Source of the DNA: Lucifuga dentata
Taxonomy: Eukaryota > Chordata > Actinopteri > Ophidiiformes > Bythitidae
Length of the DNA stretch: 64,000 bases
Direction of reading: 5' to 3'
Assembly (NCBI GenBank): GCA_014773175.1
Contig: VXCM01000981.1
Span: 421,464 to 485,463 of the forward strand
Shown one piece after another: positions 12,520 through 26,899 of the stretch (its first letter is position 1; each line of letters begins with the position of its first letter). A program made the translations under genes and the position numbers. The notes under the pieces are model-generated. The model was not told where the DNA came from, did no database searches, and worked only from the letters and a program-made list of their open reading frames with translations.

Positions 12520-13060
12520 AATGGGAAAAAAAAAAATGGTACATTTTAAGACAGTAGGTAACCTCGAGGGAAGAAGAGATTGCGAAAGAAAAGAAAAAAG
12601 TAATGGAAGAGGAAAGAGGGGAAGGAACGAGTAAGTTAGTGAAAGAGGGATACGTGGGGGAAGAGACTGAAAGAACCTTGTGGGGGGATTTGGGGAATAA
12701 GTTTGGGAATGAAGGGAAAATGGCAAAGTGAGGGATGGATGCTGAGGGAGATCGACAAAAGAATGAAGGGGAGAGGATGCAGTAGGATTTAGAGTAGAGA
12801 GGGAGGTGAAGATGAGGAAAGGAGAGAGGAAAAGAGGAGAGTAATGGAACATTTAGGAAAAGGTTGTGAGATGGAAAGAAATGTGAATAGCGAGAGCGGG
12901 AAGGATGAGAGATAGAGGAATGAGAGTTAGCAAGAGGGGATGGGAAAGATGGGGAAAAAAGCAGGATGAGAAAAAGAAAAGAATGAGAGTAGTGAGAGAT
13001 TTAGGGTATATATGGAGTGAGGTGAAGGAAGGACGGGAGGAGAGAGAGAGAGAGAGAGAG
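12520..13060. repeat. 540-bp purine-rich tract
   Basis: The plus strand is almost all A and G (GAGGA, GGGAAA and GAGAGG words), ending in a pure (GA)n run near 13040-13060. The open frame on the other strand (Ser/Pro/Leu/Phe only) is a by-product of the composition. Such asymmetric tracts can form triplex (H-)DNA. Confidence 0.8.
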
Positions 13061-13069
13061 CACCAATGA

Positions 13070-13825
13070 GGAGTATATTGTCCTTATCGGCCTGTTCCAG
13101 AAAGCCTGCTCCCTAATGGGGCCGGTGTGAAGGGGAAATGAGGACTAGGCCTGATGCTACCTGATTAGCCATCGACTCAAACACACATCAAAGGCAGGAG
13201 AGGGAGGGGAGGCGCAGAGAGAGAGGAGTGTGCAAGGTGTGTGTGCGTGCGTGCATGCTGAAGGTGAGTCACCATCACCTCCTTGCCTGGGACCACGAAT
13301 GAAAATCACTCTTGTGCACACAGAAACACGACCATTTTCTTCAACCTTGAAAGGGAAGGCTGCTCTGAATAAGGAGATCCTCTGAATGGGGTAAGGAGGA
13401 GGAAAAGGGGAAGGAGAGTAAATGGACAAAAAGGCAGCAGGAGGCGTGGATAGGGAGGGTAGGGTAGAAAAGGGAGGGAGCTGGAAAGAGACAGANGGGG
13501 GGGGGGGGGCATCAAAAAGAGTCATCATGCTCCATATTAGAGAAATAATGAAATTTGCCTTTCAGCTAATGACATCTCGGGACATCTCTGTTAGTTTTTG
13601 CATAAATTACAGCAAGCCAGACTCTGTCACTCTCTATCTTGGCACAATGCCAAGTATGAGAGTTCGCACACATACACACACACACACACGGTGGCACACA
13701 CACACACACGGCTAGTTGTGACCCTCTTTGAAATTCAACATTCAGGGAGACCTATATCCCTTTCTGTCCCACACTCTGAATTCATTATTGTCACACACAC
13801 ACCCACACAGCTATAATCATAATCA

Positions 13826-13871
<46 letters not shown>

Positions 13872-15114
13872 GCACCTCCCCTGCTCACTTCCTAAATTTT
13901 TATTCAAGGGAGCCCAATATGGCTGCTGATGACCTTCATTAGTCTCTCCTCTTTATCTTCCACATCCTATCTACTGTAGTCATTGTCATCTCTCACATTG
14001 TGTATGTTCACACACATGCCCTCTCTTTCTTTTTGTCTTTTGGTCTCTTTCTCCATCCATCTTTGCCTCTTTGTGTGTCAGATGCACTCAAAGACACAGA
14101 GTTTTATTTCATCTCTCTCTCTCTTTCACACACCTTTTCTTCTATTTCTCTTTTCTCCCTCTTTTATCTGTCACTCTTCCCATTACTCTGTCTCTGTTTC
14201 ATTAGCATACAGAGTAAGAAGATGGCGCTGGGGGTAATCTGCGCGAGTCGCCGGTGACAAAATGGAGGGTGTCATCAGAGGTCGCGGCGCTGTCATCAAC
14301 CACCAACCTCTCCTGATGTCTGTCTGTCACACGCGCGTGCTCGTGCGCACGTTTTTGCGGTGAAAAACAGAAACATGTATCCATAATCAGGTGTGACACA
14401 TCACAGCGTAAATGCTCCAATGTCACCTGACAGCCATGTGCACACAAACACACATGCAATATTTACACGGTGGACCACCACGATGGAAACAGACGTTGAC
14501 AGATATCTGAGTGTATTCTGAGATGCACAGAACGGCGGCTTTAATGAATACAGATGGTTTGTTTTGTTCCAGGTGTTGATTTTATCAGAGTTTGAGAGAC
14601 GTGCTGGAGGAGACGGAGTTACTTATGGGGAGATGGCAGATTGACATTGTCTTTTTAGCATGTCGAGAAATAATTTTCCATCTGCAACTCCTTTCTTTGA
14701 AACTTATCCTGTGGCTTCTGGGATCATTTCAAAGACTATGTTGTTATTTATGGCATCGTGGGATAACCAGGAGAATTTAGCGTTCCAGCTAGGTTGATAT
14801 GCTCCTCCCGTTTTTTCAGTAACTGCTTTCATTGACATCTTCACCATCATTTTACTGCTCAGTGGTGGATTTCACGCTTACTACGTCATCATTTTTTTGA
14901 CTTTTAATGATGTTTGATTTTTTTCATCTTGTTGCAGAAACTAGTAGCTAGACTTGGTGTGTAAGTTTGCACTATGTCAATGACAGCACTTTAGTTAGAC
15001 ACTTCTTTACATGAGCTATCATTAACCAGTGATATGAAAGCTTAAGCTCCATCTATGATTGGTCTTCCTCATGGGTTCGGCTGTCAGGATTGGCGCCTCT
15101 GCTCAGGACTATTG
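13070..15114. other. no gene recognised; CpG-richer patch at 14210-14560
   Basis: Purine-rich DNA to about 13510 with n13496, then CA repeats, then pyrimidine-rich DNA (13940-14200). The 14210-14560 patch (GATGGCGCTGGGGG, GTCGCCGGTGAC, ACGCGCGTGC) has more CpG than its surroundings and few repeats. It has no supported exon and could be a regulatory element. Confidence 0.4.
13827..13867. repeat. (CA)n microsatellite
   Basis: A pure CA run of about 20 units, preceded by shorter CA runs at about 13670-13710. Confidence 0.95.
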
Positions 15115-15657
15115 CTACGTTCACACTATAGACTGAAGTGGGCCAAATTTGTGAATGGTTGCATATGTGGTGCAAGATCTAATGCATATCTGATCTCTGG
15201 CTATGAGAACGGTCAGATCAGAATTCATGTGGTTGTTTTACGTCTCATTTCTCTATGCAGGCCATCACATCATTCAGTGATGCAAGTTAAAAATAAACAT
15301 TGAGGACAACTGCAACAGCAACAGGATCATTGGAGGGACCAGGCAATTGCAAATTTGTTCAATATATATGGAGAAGCTTCCGTCCAAGCTTAGCGCAGTC
15401 AAGTTCTTTTCAAAGAGAATGAATGAGAAATTGCACAGCGGTCCATTTTCATTGTTTGACTGGCGCACAAATTCTGTTTTTTGCTGTTGTTCATAAGCAC
15501 ATTCAGATGGTGTTTTTTTGTTGAATGGCATTTTAGGGAAGAGCTGAGTTCACAGATACAGGTCACTTATGGACATTATGGGAACCGTCAAAAACAAAAA
15601 TTGGATCTGACTAAAAATGTCGTAACTGACGACATTAAGGCTTGCAATGTGAACATA
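15115..15657. mobile_element. non-autonomous DNA transposon (Harbinger-type MITE), degenerate
   Basis: The left end reads TACGTTCACACTATAG and the right end on the opposite strand reads TTATGTTCACATTGC, giving imperfect inverted ends. The interior has repeated GATCTGA/CAGATC words and no coding potential, as in fish MITEs with CGTTCACACTG-type ends. Length is about 540 bp. The family name is inferred from the end sequence. Target-site duplications are not clear. Confidence 0.45.
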
Positions 15658-17989
15658 ATATGTCAGTCAGCTTGTTTTGGAGTTCTTATGCCATCTAGTG
15701 GACAAAAATCAAGCAATCGCAGCTTTAAGCTAACAATTTATCTGTTTGTGTTTCTGCTTATTATAATCAGATAACCAACTCACAGTACCTCAGCCTTCCT
15801 AATGTGCAGCTTTTGCCAAAGCACTAAGCATGTAATTGGCTCCACATGATTGTGGAACATTGCAAAAAAAAAAAAAAAANAAAAAAAAAAAAAAAACAAA
15901 ACAAAAAAAACAACTTTATTGTTTTTATGTCATTTCCATATAAAATGGTTCATTGCTTGTAATTCAGTGAAGAAGCATTAGGTTGTAGGTTTGCATGTTG
16001 GCAGTTATGACCTTAGTATGATTTTTTTTGCAGAATAGTACATAATGGAGACTTCTCCAGTTGTACTTTTTTAACAGATCAAAGCAATCATAACTTTATA
16101 GTGAGTAGAGAAAAACAAAATTCACCCTCTGACATTCACAGAAAAGGAATTTCATTTACAAATCCTGTCATGTTTTGCTGCTTTTCGCTCTCACCAAGGG
16201 GGAAACTGCAATGTACCATGACAGTGTAGCAGAAATAAAATCTCACGTGTGTGTGTTGATCACTTGGTGGCCTCCTACTCTGCTTTGAATTAGAAATTGT
16301 ACACTTATTAATATCTGCTTTTGCTTGACAAGCCAACTGTGTCTCAACAAAGTAAATCAGATCAGGCACGGAGGGAGAAACTGTGTTAGTGTATAAAGGG
16401 AATGAAAGTAGAAAGGTGAAGAAAAGAGAGGATGTTAGGCTGAAAAAGAGGAAGAAGATATGGGGGGGGNGGGGGGGGGGGTGATGGAAGGAATGACAGA
16501 TAGGAAAGAAACAGAGAGGACAAACAGTGAAATATGAATTCCCTGGAGGCAGTGTTAAGTAGTATTGGTGTGCGAGCCTGTCACTAATAGTGTCCCTGCC
16601 ATGGTTATAAGAGCTGGAAATACTTTGGTGCTAATAGACAGATTATGGAAAGAAACGAAGCATGTCCTGAAATCCTCTTAGCAAGACTTCACCTTTTTAT
16701 TTATTTATTTCCTGCCATATTCCTTGCTTTCTTTCTTTCTTTCTCTCTTCCTCTCTCTCTACCTCGGTGGCCTTGGCATTGTCTCGTTGAATGTGTTTCA
16801 TGTTTTGTCTGGCACTCGGCGGGAAGTGTTGTCTCTCTGTCTGTCTCTCTCTCTCTCTCTCCCTCTCTCCCTCCCCTTCTCACTATCTTTTTTCTGTCTC
16901 ACGTTTTCAAAAGGCACTTTATTTATTGTCCCGGGGGAGCTCTACATTATGCATTAACCTGTTCAATTATGCATTCATTTATGCAGCCGTTGCCTTATGT
17001 AAATGCACTTTATGATTAAACAAATTGTTTCGCTGTTTGGCCGTGTGTTCTCCACATTGAGTGTTTGCTAGTGACATCATGCAGCAGCAGCAAGAGACTC
17101 CATGTCTGTGTATGTGAGTGTGTGTTTCCTATTTGTGCCCTATTAAACTGGTGAGGGGGCCCTTGGAGATTGTAGGAACACTGTTTTTCTCAGACTGATA
17201 GTGAATAGGAAAAAGCAAAGGTTTTCTTAGCCATCATCTTTGTTGGCCTCTAATGCAAAAGGCCACCACAGAGGCCAGCTGATGTGCTTTTGCATCATTT
17301 GGCCTCTTTTTGGCTTCTGTTCTCGCACATTGTTTAAGTTTCTTTTTTTTTTTTTTTTTTTTTTTGGTTTTCCACATTCCAGACTATATGAAACCTATTT
17401 GAAGCCCAGTGAAAGGATCAGTGCATATAAAACCTTACTGGGCCTTGAGTTATACTGTAATTAGCTCCTATGAAACATTTTCTGAATCAATCCATAGATG
17501 AAGGGGACAAGAATTAATAGTTCTTTGATGTTACGCAAAAAAAATAAATAAATAAAAATGTAAAATTGTATCATTAAAACAATGTCCAGTTCTAAAAATA
17601 AGGAGTGTAAACTACTTCAGATCCTGATAAATCAGTTTAACCTGAAATTATTTTTTTCTTCTTCAGATAAGTCTTCTCAACGATTGTTAATATCCTCTTT
17701 AGGTTGCATCCTAACACATTGCAAATGAGGACTTTATCTGCTTCAAAATACTTGAAAAACTGTGATCTAAACTTAGAAAAGCAAGAAAAATATTAGGCAA
17801 GGAAGTTATTTGACATGTAAATGCACAAGTATAGCTATAGGTTATGGGTTATTTCTTATATAGCTATAGGTACCACCTCACCAATGAGCCACTAACTCTA
17901 CGAAAAATCAAAAAATCACAGAAAAACTCCTAGTTCATTTTTTTATTTGTGAATAAGTCACCACAAAAACAGAATTTCCATAGATTTTA

Positions 17990-18085
17990 ATTGTTTTGAT
18001 TCAGAAATTTCATGTTTTGCCACCTGGGGGCCATCCAAGTACTGGAGATGGTAGACGTACAATACTACAGATTGAGAACCACTGC
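17990..18085. repeat. possible transposon tail (TTGAGAACCACTGCT motif)
   Basis: Contains GATTGAGAACCACTGCTGTA preceded by CCACCTGGGGGCCATCC. The 'gagaaccactgct' wording is a frequent end of fish and other vertebrate interspersed repeats. Only this end is recognisable, and the family is not assigned. Confidence 0.25.
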
Positions 18086-19026
18086 TGTAGGTTATTTCAA
18101 ACATCCTTGCCTTAACATCCATCACAATGGCCACAATTAGCTTTAAAGTGACAATTCAAGCTAGAATTGCATTTTTATTTTCATCTTTTGATCACTGTTG
18201 AGTCATTATTGATATTTCCAATTGGCAGAAAAGCTTTGTTGTTTTACCTCAATCATTACATTTGCTATTAATCTGAATCCACCCACAAATATTTCTGACT
18301 TTTTGCGTTCCAGAAGTGCAATCAGGTGATATTTATTTTTGTAACACATAAAATCCTGTCTTAATTGCATTTGAATAGTTTGCATAGGTGTCAGATGATT
18401 TAATATTTTGGCTAGGTTTTCACTACAAGGCAAAACAGTGAAATCATTAAAGCTACCTCAGGGAGCCAGTATTTTCATGAGATCGTCTTTGTGAATTTGT
18501 GCCAAATATGAAAGTGTTCGACCGTGGTGATATTACCGTGACAAAAACATGCGCTTGAAACAACAGCTGGTGTAAAACAAATACCCTTATTAGGCAATGT
18601 TAGTGTGTCAGCAGAGGTCTTGGAAGTCTCCTATTGACTAAAGACTGAGAGTTGCTCCAGACAACTTAATCACAGCTATATATAGCCCTTCCCCTATCTG
18701 ACAAGAGAAATGAGCAGCCATTTAAGACAGATGAACTGTCTGGGTGGTAGGCTAGACTTATCTAAACCGCAGCCACACCTTTGATCTACTCCACAATCTT
18801 CCATTGGTTTCCATCTGATCCAGTCTATCTGATTTACCCACACCATGAAGAATGAGGAATTTTAGAGGAGAAAAGATGAATGGAATATGCATTAAGATGC
18901 CTTCACCAAACAGTCACTTTCTATTCCCCCACCCTTTTCCTTTTTTCTCCTCTTATGCAGCCATTTCTCAATCATGTGGTTCAACGCTGTGACTGCACCC
19001 CCATCCTCCTCCTTCCCTGTCTCCCT

Positions 19027-19029
<3 letters not shown>

Positions 19030-19072
<43 letters not shown>
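19030..19072. repeat. (CT)n microsatellite
   Basis: A pure CT run of about 21 units within a longer pyrimidine-rich block (about 18900-19150). Confidence 0.95.
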
Positions 19073-19075
<3 letters not shown>

Positions 19076-22000
19076 TTTTTCTCTTCACCTTTATCTCGCT
19101 CCTCTCCCTCGGTGCGCCTCGCTCTCACTCTGTCTCTCTCCTTCTGTGGGTGTGAGTGACTGATGGAGTTTTAGTGGACCCCGCAAGCGCTCCTGTGGTT
19201 TTTCAGTGCCACACATCAGAGGCAGAGCATTAGCCCTCTGCATGCTTCAGGAGTTTGGCTTGGCAGAGCACCAGGCCCTAACTACCTCCTTTCTAACACT
19301 CACTGCTGCAAAACCCAGACCAATCTACCTGAGCCCAGTTTGCAATATAACATAAAATCACACCCACTGTTTGTATTTATATTAATTTACCTTCAGAAGG
19401 ATGAATGCGCGTTTTTATTACATTAATTTTGTGAGTGTACACTGACACAGAATGAGTTATAAGTTTATATATTGGCTGTTTTGAAAGGGAGTGGGCTCCT
19501 GTCTGTTTATTATAAAGTAAATCTTCATTATCCAACCTTGAGATAGACTGTACAGACCGAATGGTTGAAGGAACACATGTAATAAAGGGAATATGCGCAG
19601 AGATGCAAAGTTATAGTCAAGTACTTTTGAACATTTATTAAATATGAGGACTGGCATCTTTCTATGAAATAATGTCTGCTGCATGATAAATTAACAGAGA
19701 ATTCTGATGTTTGTGGAGACTGTGGACAGTAAATTAAGAAAAGTGATTAGAAGGAAGGGTGAAGAAGGGATAAGGGTGTGTGATTGATGCTTCTGTACAT
19801 TGTATGCGTGCTTATACACATATAGTACTATATGTAGTATATGACATGTTATGTAAGAGGAAACATGACATACTATAATTACGGGCAGATGAATATTGGT
19901 AATTAGGTTTTATATAACACTCAGAATCCCATCATAGCATACGAGTGTTGGATAGACTTAAACATAAACATTCATGTATTATTTACTGAATATTAGAGTC
20001 TGCTGTATGTGGTCAAAGTCTGACATTCCCTCTAATTGCAGATATTTGTAGAAACCCCTGTTACCATCGGGATTTTTTAGTTTTTCAGCCAATGCCATGA
20101 GGACATTTATTCTCACCCTTAGACCTGTTGGGTCATTAAAACAAACCCAAAGTTTTCTCAGTTGGATGCCTATTTGAAACGGGTCCATGACCTTTTTCAT
20201 CCTGAGACATATTTTTAAAAATAGCTTTATTGTGACTGACGGTCTGACGGAAGTAGGAAGGCATCAGGAGTCACTACGATAGACAGATAGCCTCAGGCAG
20301 TGCCACACACCGCCTGTACTGCCTGAGTGTGTGAGTAAGTGTGTATCTGTGCACACTTGTGCAGTTGTACTTGTGTGGTACATACACATATCCTTTAAGC
20401 TTAATTTTAATTATGCTGCTTTATAAAATAGTAATCAGAAAAATGCAAACATAAGCATAATTTATTACATTTCTAATGAAGGACAGGGCAATATGCACAC
20501 TCCACACATCATGTTCCAACTAATTCTTGGACATTACATTTGCCTAATACACATTTGATACAGCTCTGGTGGTGTTGCAACAGAATAATTTATCAAAACA
20601 AATGCTCCATTTTATGCAGTCCTCCAATTGAATGTGACCAGTACTAAAAGATGCAATACTTAGGCATGCAATATGTATGAAATTATGCTAATGCACAACA
20701 CTACATAAGGACATATATGTGCTATTTTATTACTTAAATCTGCTAAGTGTACACTGACATTGAATGACTCACAATATATACATACATAAAAACAGAGCCT
20801 GCACCAGCCTCATTATATTCCATTGGTGAGATGAAAACATATGACTAAAATAAAAGCGACATTAATTTACATATAACTCCATCAATCCAAACGTAGTGAA
20901 ATGACCGCATGAATTGCGTGGTTGAAAAAAAAAAAAAAAAAAANAAAAAAAAAAAAAAAAAAGCATAATTATGAAAATATGGAGTAGTGCAAAGAAAGCC
21001 TGAACCTTATGGACACATTTGAAATGTAATATTTGTGTTTCTTTCCAGTCTCAGGAAAATTAATTTATCAATAAAATGACATGCAATCATATGCCTTTTA
21101 ACTGAACGTTTAGTAGTGCACACACATTCCTACACACACTCATAAACATATTACAAGCATTCAGATGTTGATGACACCTCAGTAGGCACGTGCTTGGCTA
21201 TATATCTGTTATAATGGTTACTATGCTGATGATCAGAGCTATTTGCTTTAAATGGGTCATTATCAGTGAAAGACTGTACCTTGTGATGGTGATGAGGACT
21301 TTGACAGATATATTGCCAAGTGGGAATAGGTGGCAATGATGAGCTACAGAAGTGTGCCAGTACACTGCGCTTTCATTCTCTCTTTCCATCTCTCTGCCTC
21401 ATCGTCGCTTCATCTCTTTGTCCTTTGGTACAAATTTTGAATCACAAGTCAGGAGCAGTCAAGTGCCGCCATTCCACAACACAATGGCACATCTAAAAGA
21501 AGGCAGTGGGAATGTATTAGTTGCACAAAGTCTACACGGTGTTTTTGTTGAATTATGAAGAATTTATGACAGCAATTTGATCTGGTGTAGCACATTCAGC
21601 TCGGCTCTTGTTCTGCATGTTTAAGATATAGTGCAGCACTTGAGTATCTGTCGCTTTGGGGAGCTGGCAGGGAGCAAAGCACGCTGTGTGATGTTCTGCT
21701 CATTCCAATCACAGCTTAAAGTCTTCAAAGAAAATATTATGGCTCAAATTCATATTTGACACGCTAATAATATATCTCCTTAAAACTATAAAGTCTCTTC
21801 CACATCCCTCGTTTTCATACATCCTTGTTTATCTCTCAATTTTAATTAGTAAGTGACATTAATTTCTGCTTTTTCTTTTATCAATGTTCATTTAGAAGCA
21901 GAAGGATGATCATGTTAATATTACCAAATTATGAAATACATTCCCCAGGTTAATTATGTTGTTCTTTTTAATTAGAATGTAATTGTGTGAATTGGTGCCT

Positions 22001-25000
22001 TTTTAAGGGGAAATACAGGCTATCAGACAGTAGACTTTAAAGAAGTCTCAGGCTGTAGGCAACAGTGCCCTCTAGACGTTGAAATAGGAACTGCACCCAT
22101 GTTTCTGTGTGCTGAAGCTAACTCAGGGTGGATCACAGATGGCCTATCATAGTTTAAGTAGTTGGTTTTTGTGTCTGTGTGTGTGTTTTTGTGTTCTATA
22201 TAAGAAAGTAAATGAGATGTCCACAACTGAAAAACAGTTCATCGAGTCATTATTGTAAAACGTATCATCAGAGAAAAATAAAGTGAGTATCTAGTTCAAG
22301 ACATGTACTTGGACATATTTGTAACATGAGGTAAGAAGCATTTTCCTCCAAATATAAATGTACTATATTTTGGAAATGTATTTGTATAATGTAAGTGCAG
22401 AGCAAGTGTTGGCAGGAAAAGGAATGGCTTTATTCTCCCCAGTCTTACAACTATGGAAGCTGGATTTTGCATTAGTTACTTTTGAATTCAGTCAACTTGT
22501 GTGAACATGTGTGTGTGAGAAAATATAAGTCTTTCAAAAGGTGAAACATTTATTAACAGAACATGTGTAAGGCTATTTTAGGTTAAAGGCCTCAGCATGC
22601 TTCTAAAGAACCAGGTTGTACGACATGATGCTCGGTTATTGGAAAACAACCGTGTTCATACCTGTTAGAATGCCCATGCTGGAAGGTAGGCCAAAAAAGC
22701 TGTCATCTTAGAGAGGGGAGGGGTTGTTAACAGCAATTCTGCACCCTCTTGTTTACCTTTTCACCTGACATGATTCATTATATAAAGGTTCACAATTTGA
22801 TAGATTCTCTCCTTGGAGTGTTTTAGTATGAGACAGTGACCGAATTATGCAAAGAAATAAAAAAGCAAGCTCTAGAGAAAAAAATAAAACCTTACTTTCA
22901 CACTTAAACGCAAACGCTTCATGAAGTGGGCATGACTGTCAGTTTGTCAGTTTTGGAAAGTTGAAAATTTTGTCACTTACCCCCCCCCCCCCCNCCCAAA
23001 TTCCACCATCATAAAGCAGATTTTGGATGCTGTGGTTCTAGTTCGGTCTGATAGGCAATTCATTTGATGCAAACTGAGACCATAAGGCTAGGGATTAAGG
23101 TCAAGTTTAAGGTTTAGATTAGTTGAAGATCTGTTTATGATTTGTTTTAAAGTTAAACAGCAACCTATCCCCCCTAACCCCCCTTTTAGCTTAACCACAT
23201 ATTCACATATTCAAAAAAAAAAAATGCCTTCAAACCTGAAAAAAAGGGGCTGGGCCATCAGTTTTTATATGTCATGATAAAGAGGCATAGCCAAAATCAA
23301 AGTGATAGTGACATAAATGTGTATTCGTGGAGTACACGGCAATGGCATGGATTGTCTTGCCTTGTTTTGAGATCTGGATATCAGCTATGGAATGATTTTT
23401 GGTAGACAAAGGGAAAGCACGTAGATTTCGGTTAAACATAGAAACTGATAGGAGGATTCGGGGTTAAGGAGAATAAACATGAGGTCCACAATTTTCAAAT
23501 CTATGCATACATGTGTGAACCATTATTCTCTACAATTTTCTGTTTGTGTGCCTCTGTGTGCGAGAGAGAGAGAGCGTGCAAGCGTGTGTCTGTCTGCTAC
23601 CGACTTAATCATTCCGTGCATTCCCTCTCCCTCCGNCCCCCCCACAAACAGCAAACATAGCAGGCCACAGGTAAACAGCACTATCTCCAGGCCAATCCTT
23701 CACATGGGGTAAGGCAATTACAAACTCTGCATGTCACCCCACAATGCCACCTACATCATACACACACGCACACACACACACACATCTGTGCAGACACACC
23801 CCTCAGTCTCAACCACCCTGCACACTTTCTCACTATTTCATCTCTCTCTCTCTTTCCCCCCACCCTCCCTCTCTGCATGTCATTCTCTGTCACTCGCCTT
23901 GTGCAAAATTGCACTGAGGCGAGCTGCCACAGTATTGAGGAATAGTGTCATATACTGGCAATTTCCTCCCTAGGTGTCAGGCATACTTTACCTTAATATG
24001 TCTGCAGCGACTCTTAATAAAACAGTCTTGTCTATATACATATCTCTACCGCAGCCTGGCCTGTGCCACACTGCACACGGCACTCAATAGCGTGCTGTTA
24101 AATATTTACCTCCGCTGAATGTCAGTGGAGGAGGAGGAGGAGGTGGAAGAGAAGGAAAGGAGACAGAGGAGAGAAATGGAAAAATGTGTCCCCGGTTGGT
24201 GTTTTAGCTGTCTGGATCTGTTGCAAGGCAGTCTGGGAGAAATTCCATATCAGCCAGTGGAATGTTCTAGGATATCGTGATGCCGTATCAATGTAGTCTG
24301 CTCGGTTGGGTGTTAAAAAAAAGGGGGGGTNGGGGGGGGAGTGAGGATTGGAAATTGAAAAGTATTTGTAAGTCAGACAGGAAAGTGAAGGAAGTATTTG
24401 GATGCAGAGGAATTTAATGTGCATGTCTGCCTTGTGTTGAAGATCTTCAAGCCTCGTGTGCAGTGTCAGACCTTTATGTACTGACACGGCATTCATGTGC
24501 TGAATAAACAGTAGGCCTCCTGCAGAGAGCCTGGCCAAAAGTTAACATCACATGCATTCCATGATATGACCGCCAAAACCATAATTCCTACCAGTGCTCT
24601 TTTTATTTTTACATCCCCACATACGCAGAGATGTATTTTTCCTGTTTGCATGTGTGCATTTCTATATTCATAGCGACCACTAATCTTAGAATGAACCCAT
24701 AAAACAAAAATGTCAATGTTCAGTAGGGATGAGGGATGAAAATAAACTGTGTACTCTTGACCTTTAAAGGAGAAATACTGTACAGATTTCCATATCCTCA
24801 TTTTCATTTATTCTGAATCATTTGCAATCCTTTAATGTGTACAAAACACATTGACAAACCTCTGCTGTCCCTTGATACAGCACTGCTATGTGTACATCGA
24901 GTAAAAACAGGCCATTTTACGTACTGTCTCTTTAAGGCCCATTCCCAAAAAGCCTGCTTTGTTCTGATTGGCCAGCTTGTCAGGCCTGATCTGGCAAGGC

Positions 25001-26899
25001 CCTGTGACTCATTACTCTCATACTTTGTGGGTGTGGCTAAGCAGGTTACATGTGTTACATGTTGATGTGAACATGTAACAGAACTGGGAAGCCGTAATTC
25101 AGAATTACACCATTTGCAAGCACCTTGTATTCCAGCTAAACAAAATGGGAGACAACGTGAATATGTCTATGAAAACTTTTGTTTTGTTTCGTGGTGCCAG
25201 ACCAAAAGAAGCTACATTTTAACGTGTATGAACTATTTACCTTTTCAAGACAGCTACTGCATTGCCTGAGTTACATGTTTAACCCATTACTGTGTCCTGT
25301 ATGCTGATTGATTTAAAGAAAATGTTTCTAAACTTTCATTTATAACACTATTTGGAGAAATTATCGAGTGCGGTGTGAGCAGTCATATTGAAATGAAGTC
25401 AATACTGAACTCAGGGTTGAGTAACCTTATCCAACTTTCCGAGTCGGCATTCAGAGTTGACGGGGTGTTTTCTTTGACTTTTTACAGTTGGAGGGCGGAA
25501 ATTCTGATTTCTGAGTTTAAGTTGAATGCAGCATATGTGTACCATATTCAGTGGCATAACATAAGACCACTGGATATGTGCTTCAATTTCAGAGTCTCTG
25601 GTAATCAAAAATATTGGTTGGACATAAGCGTTTGTCCATCCTTAATAAATTTATCACTTAGCATGAGTTTTTACTTGAGTGAAAGTTAGAAAACGTACTG
25701 TCTCTTTTGAGTGTTAACTCTATAAGAGGTGATGCTGGTAATCATCATGAGCTTGAAGGAATGAAATCTAACATCTCCTTTAAATGCAGATTCTCCATCT
25801 CAGACTTAGAGGCAGAAATATTCTCAGCGAGGGGAAAGAGGGGAAAAAAAAGGAAGAAAAAAACGGCAGCTGGGTTTTTAATGACTTTCTGCACATTAGA
25901 ATAATCTGTCATTTCAATTAGTGGGATTGTCATCTATGAGATGTCTCCCGCTGCACCCACACGTAGACACACCCACGTGCACGCACACACTCATACGTTC
26001 ACACACATATACACACATACCTATACCTTGAGGTTGTCATCTGTACCCCTCATGGGAGAGAAGCAGGGGTGTCAAAGCAACCCCACCACCATCACACCCC
26101 ACTCACCACACACACACACACACACACATGCACATCACCACCATCTCTACCACAGCTACACATACACCATCCCTAAAAAACAAAGCGAGGTTTCAAGGGA
26201 AATTGCTTGACAGCAGCTTAAAAGCCAGTCAGGAATAACTTATCAGGCAAGGGCTGCCATCGTGCCTTGCGGGGTCATTTCATTACGATTACCTTACCCT
26301 CCTTAACTCAAAGAGAGTGAAGAGAGAGAGAGAGAATGAGTAAGACTTGGGGGAGGGGGGGAGTGGGGGTGTAGATGGTAGGGAGGGGGTAAACTCTTCA
26401 AGAAAGATAGATAGAAAGAAAGCTGAAGTTTCAGGAAGTGCTTAACTTTTACTTTTCTCCTTTCTCACTCTCTGGTTTTTAAACTTGTCTCGGTAATGAG
26501 CTTACATCTCTTTTTTTTTTTTTTTTCCCCCCACCATATATATCATCTGCTGTTGCCTCTCTCCCGCAGGTATTATGGGATGTTTCAGAAACCCAAGTTG
26601 CAGAAAATAATGTTTCCCTATCTTGTCTCTACTTTTTAAGGTCAACATGTACATACAGTGGAACATATTTGACCCTTATTTCCCTCAGGAGGATTTTGCT
26701 ACCTTAAATACTTTACGTGCAACATCAAGGATTCCAAGCGGAGAAAAAGAACTTGCTCCCATGTCCAGTTCAGTAACTTCATTAAAGTTTGTTGTTTATT
26801 GAGGATTACTTGACCCACTTTTAAGCTGTTATAACTTCTGTCTCATTATGTTTTCTTGGGTAAGGAAAGATGTATTTCTTTTTTTTCTTTTTTCTTTTG

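Noticed and set aside
12499..12852. Minus-strand 117-codon Ser/Pro/Phe/Leu frame
   Set aside because: Produced by the one-sided purine composition of the plus strand, not by coding selection.
19979..20200. Minus-strand 73-codon frame (LMALAEKLKNPDGNRGFYKY...) that looks protein-like
   Set aside because: No recognised domain, no splice context and no repeat copy nearby. It may be an old transposon scrap, but I cannot support it.
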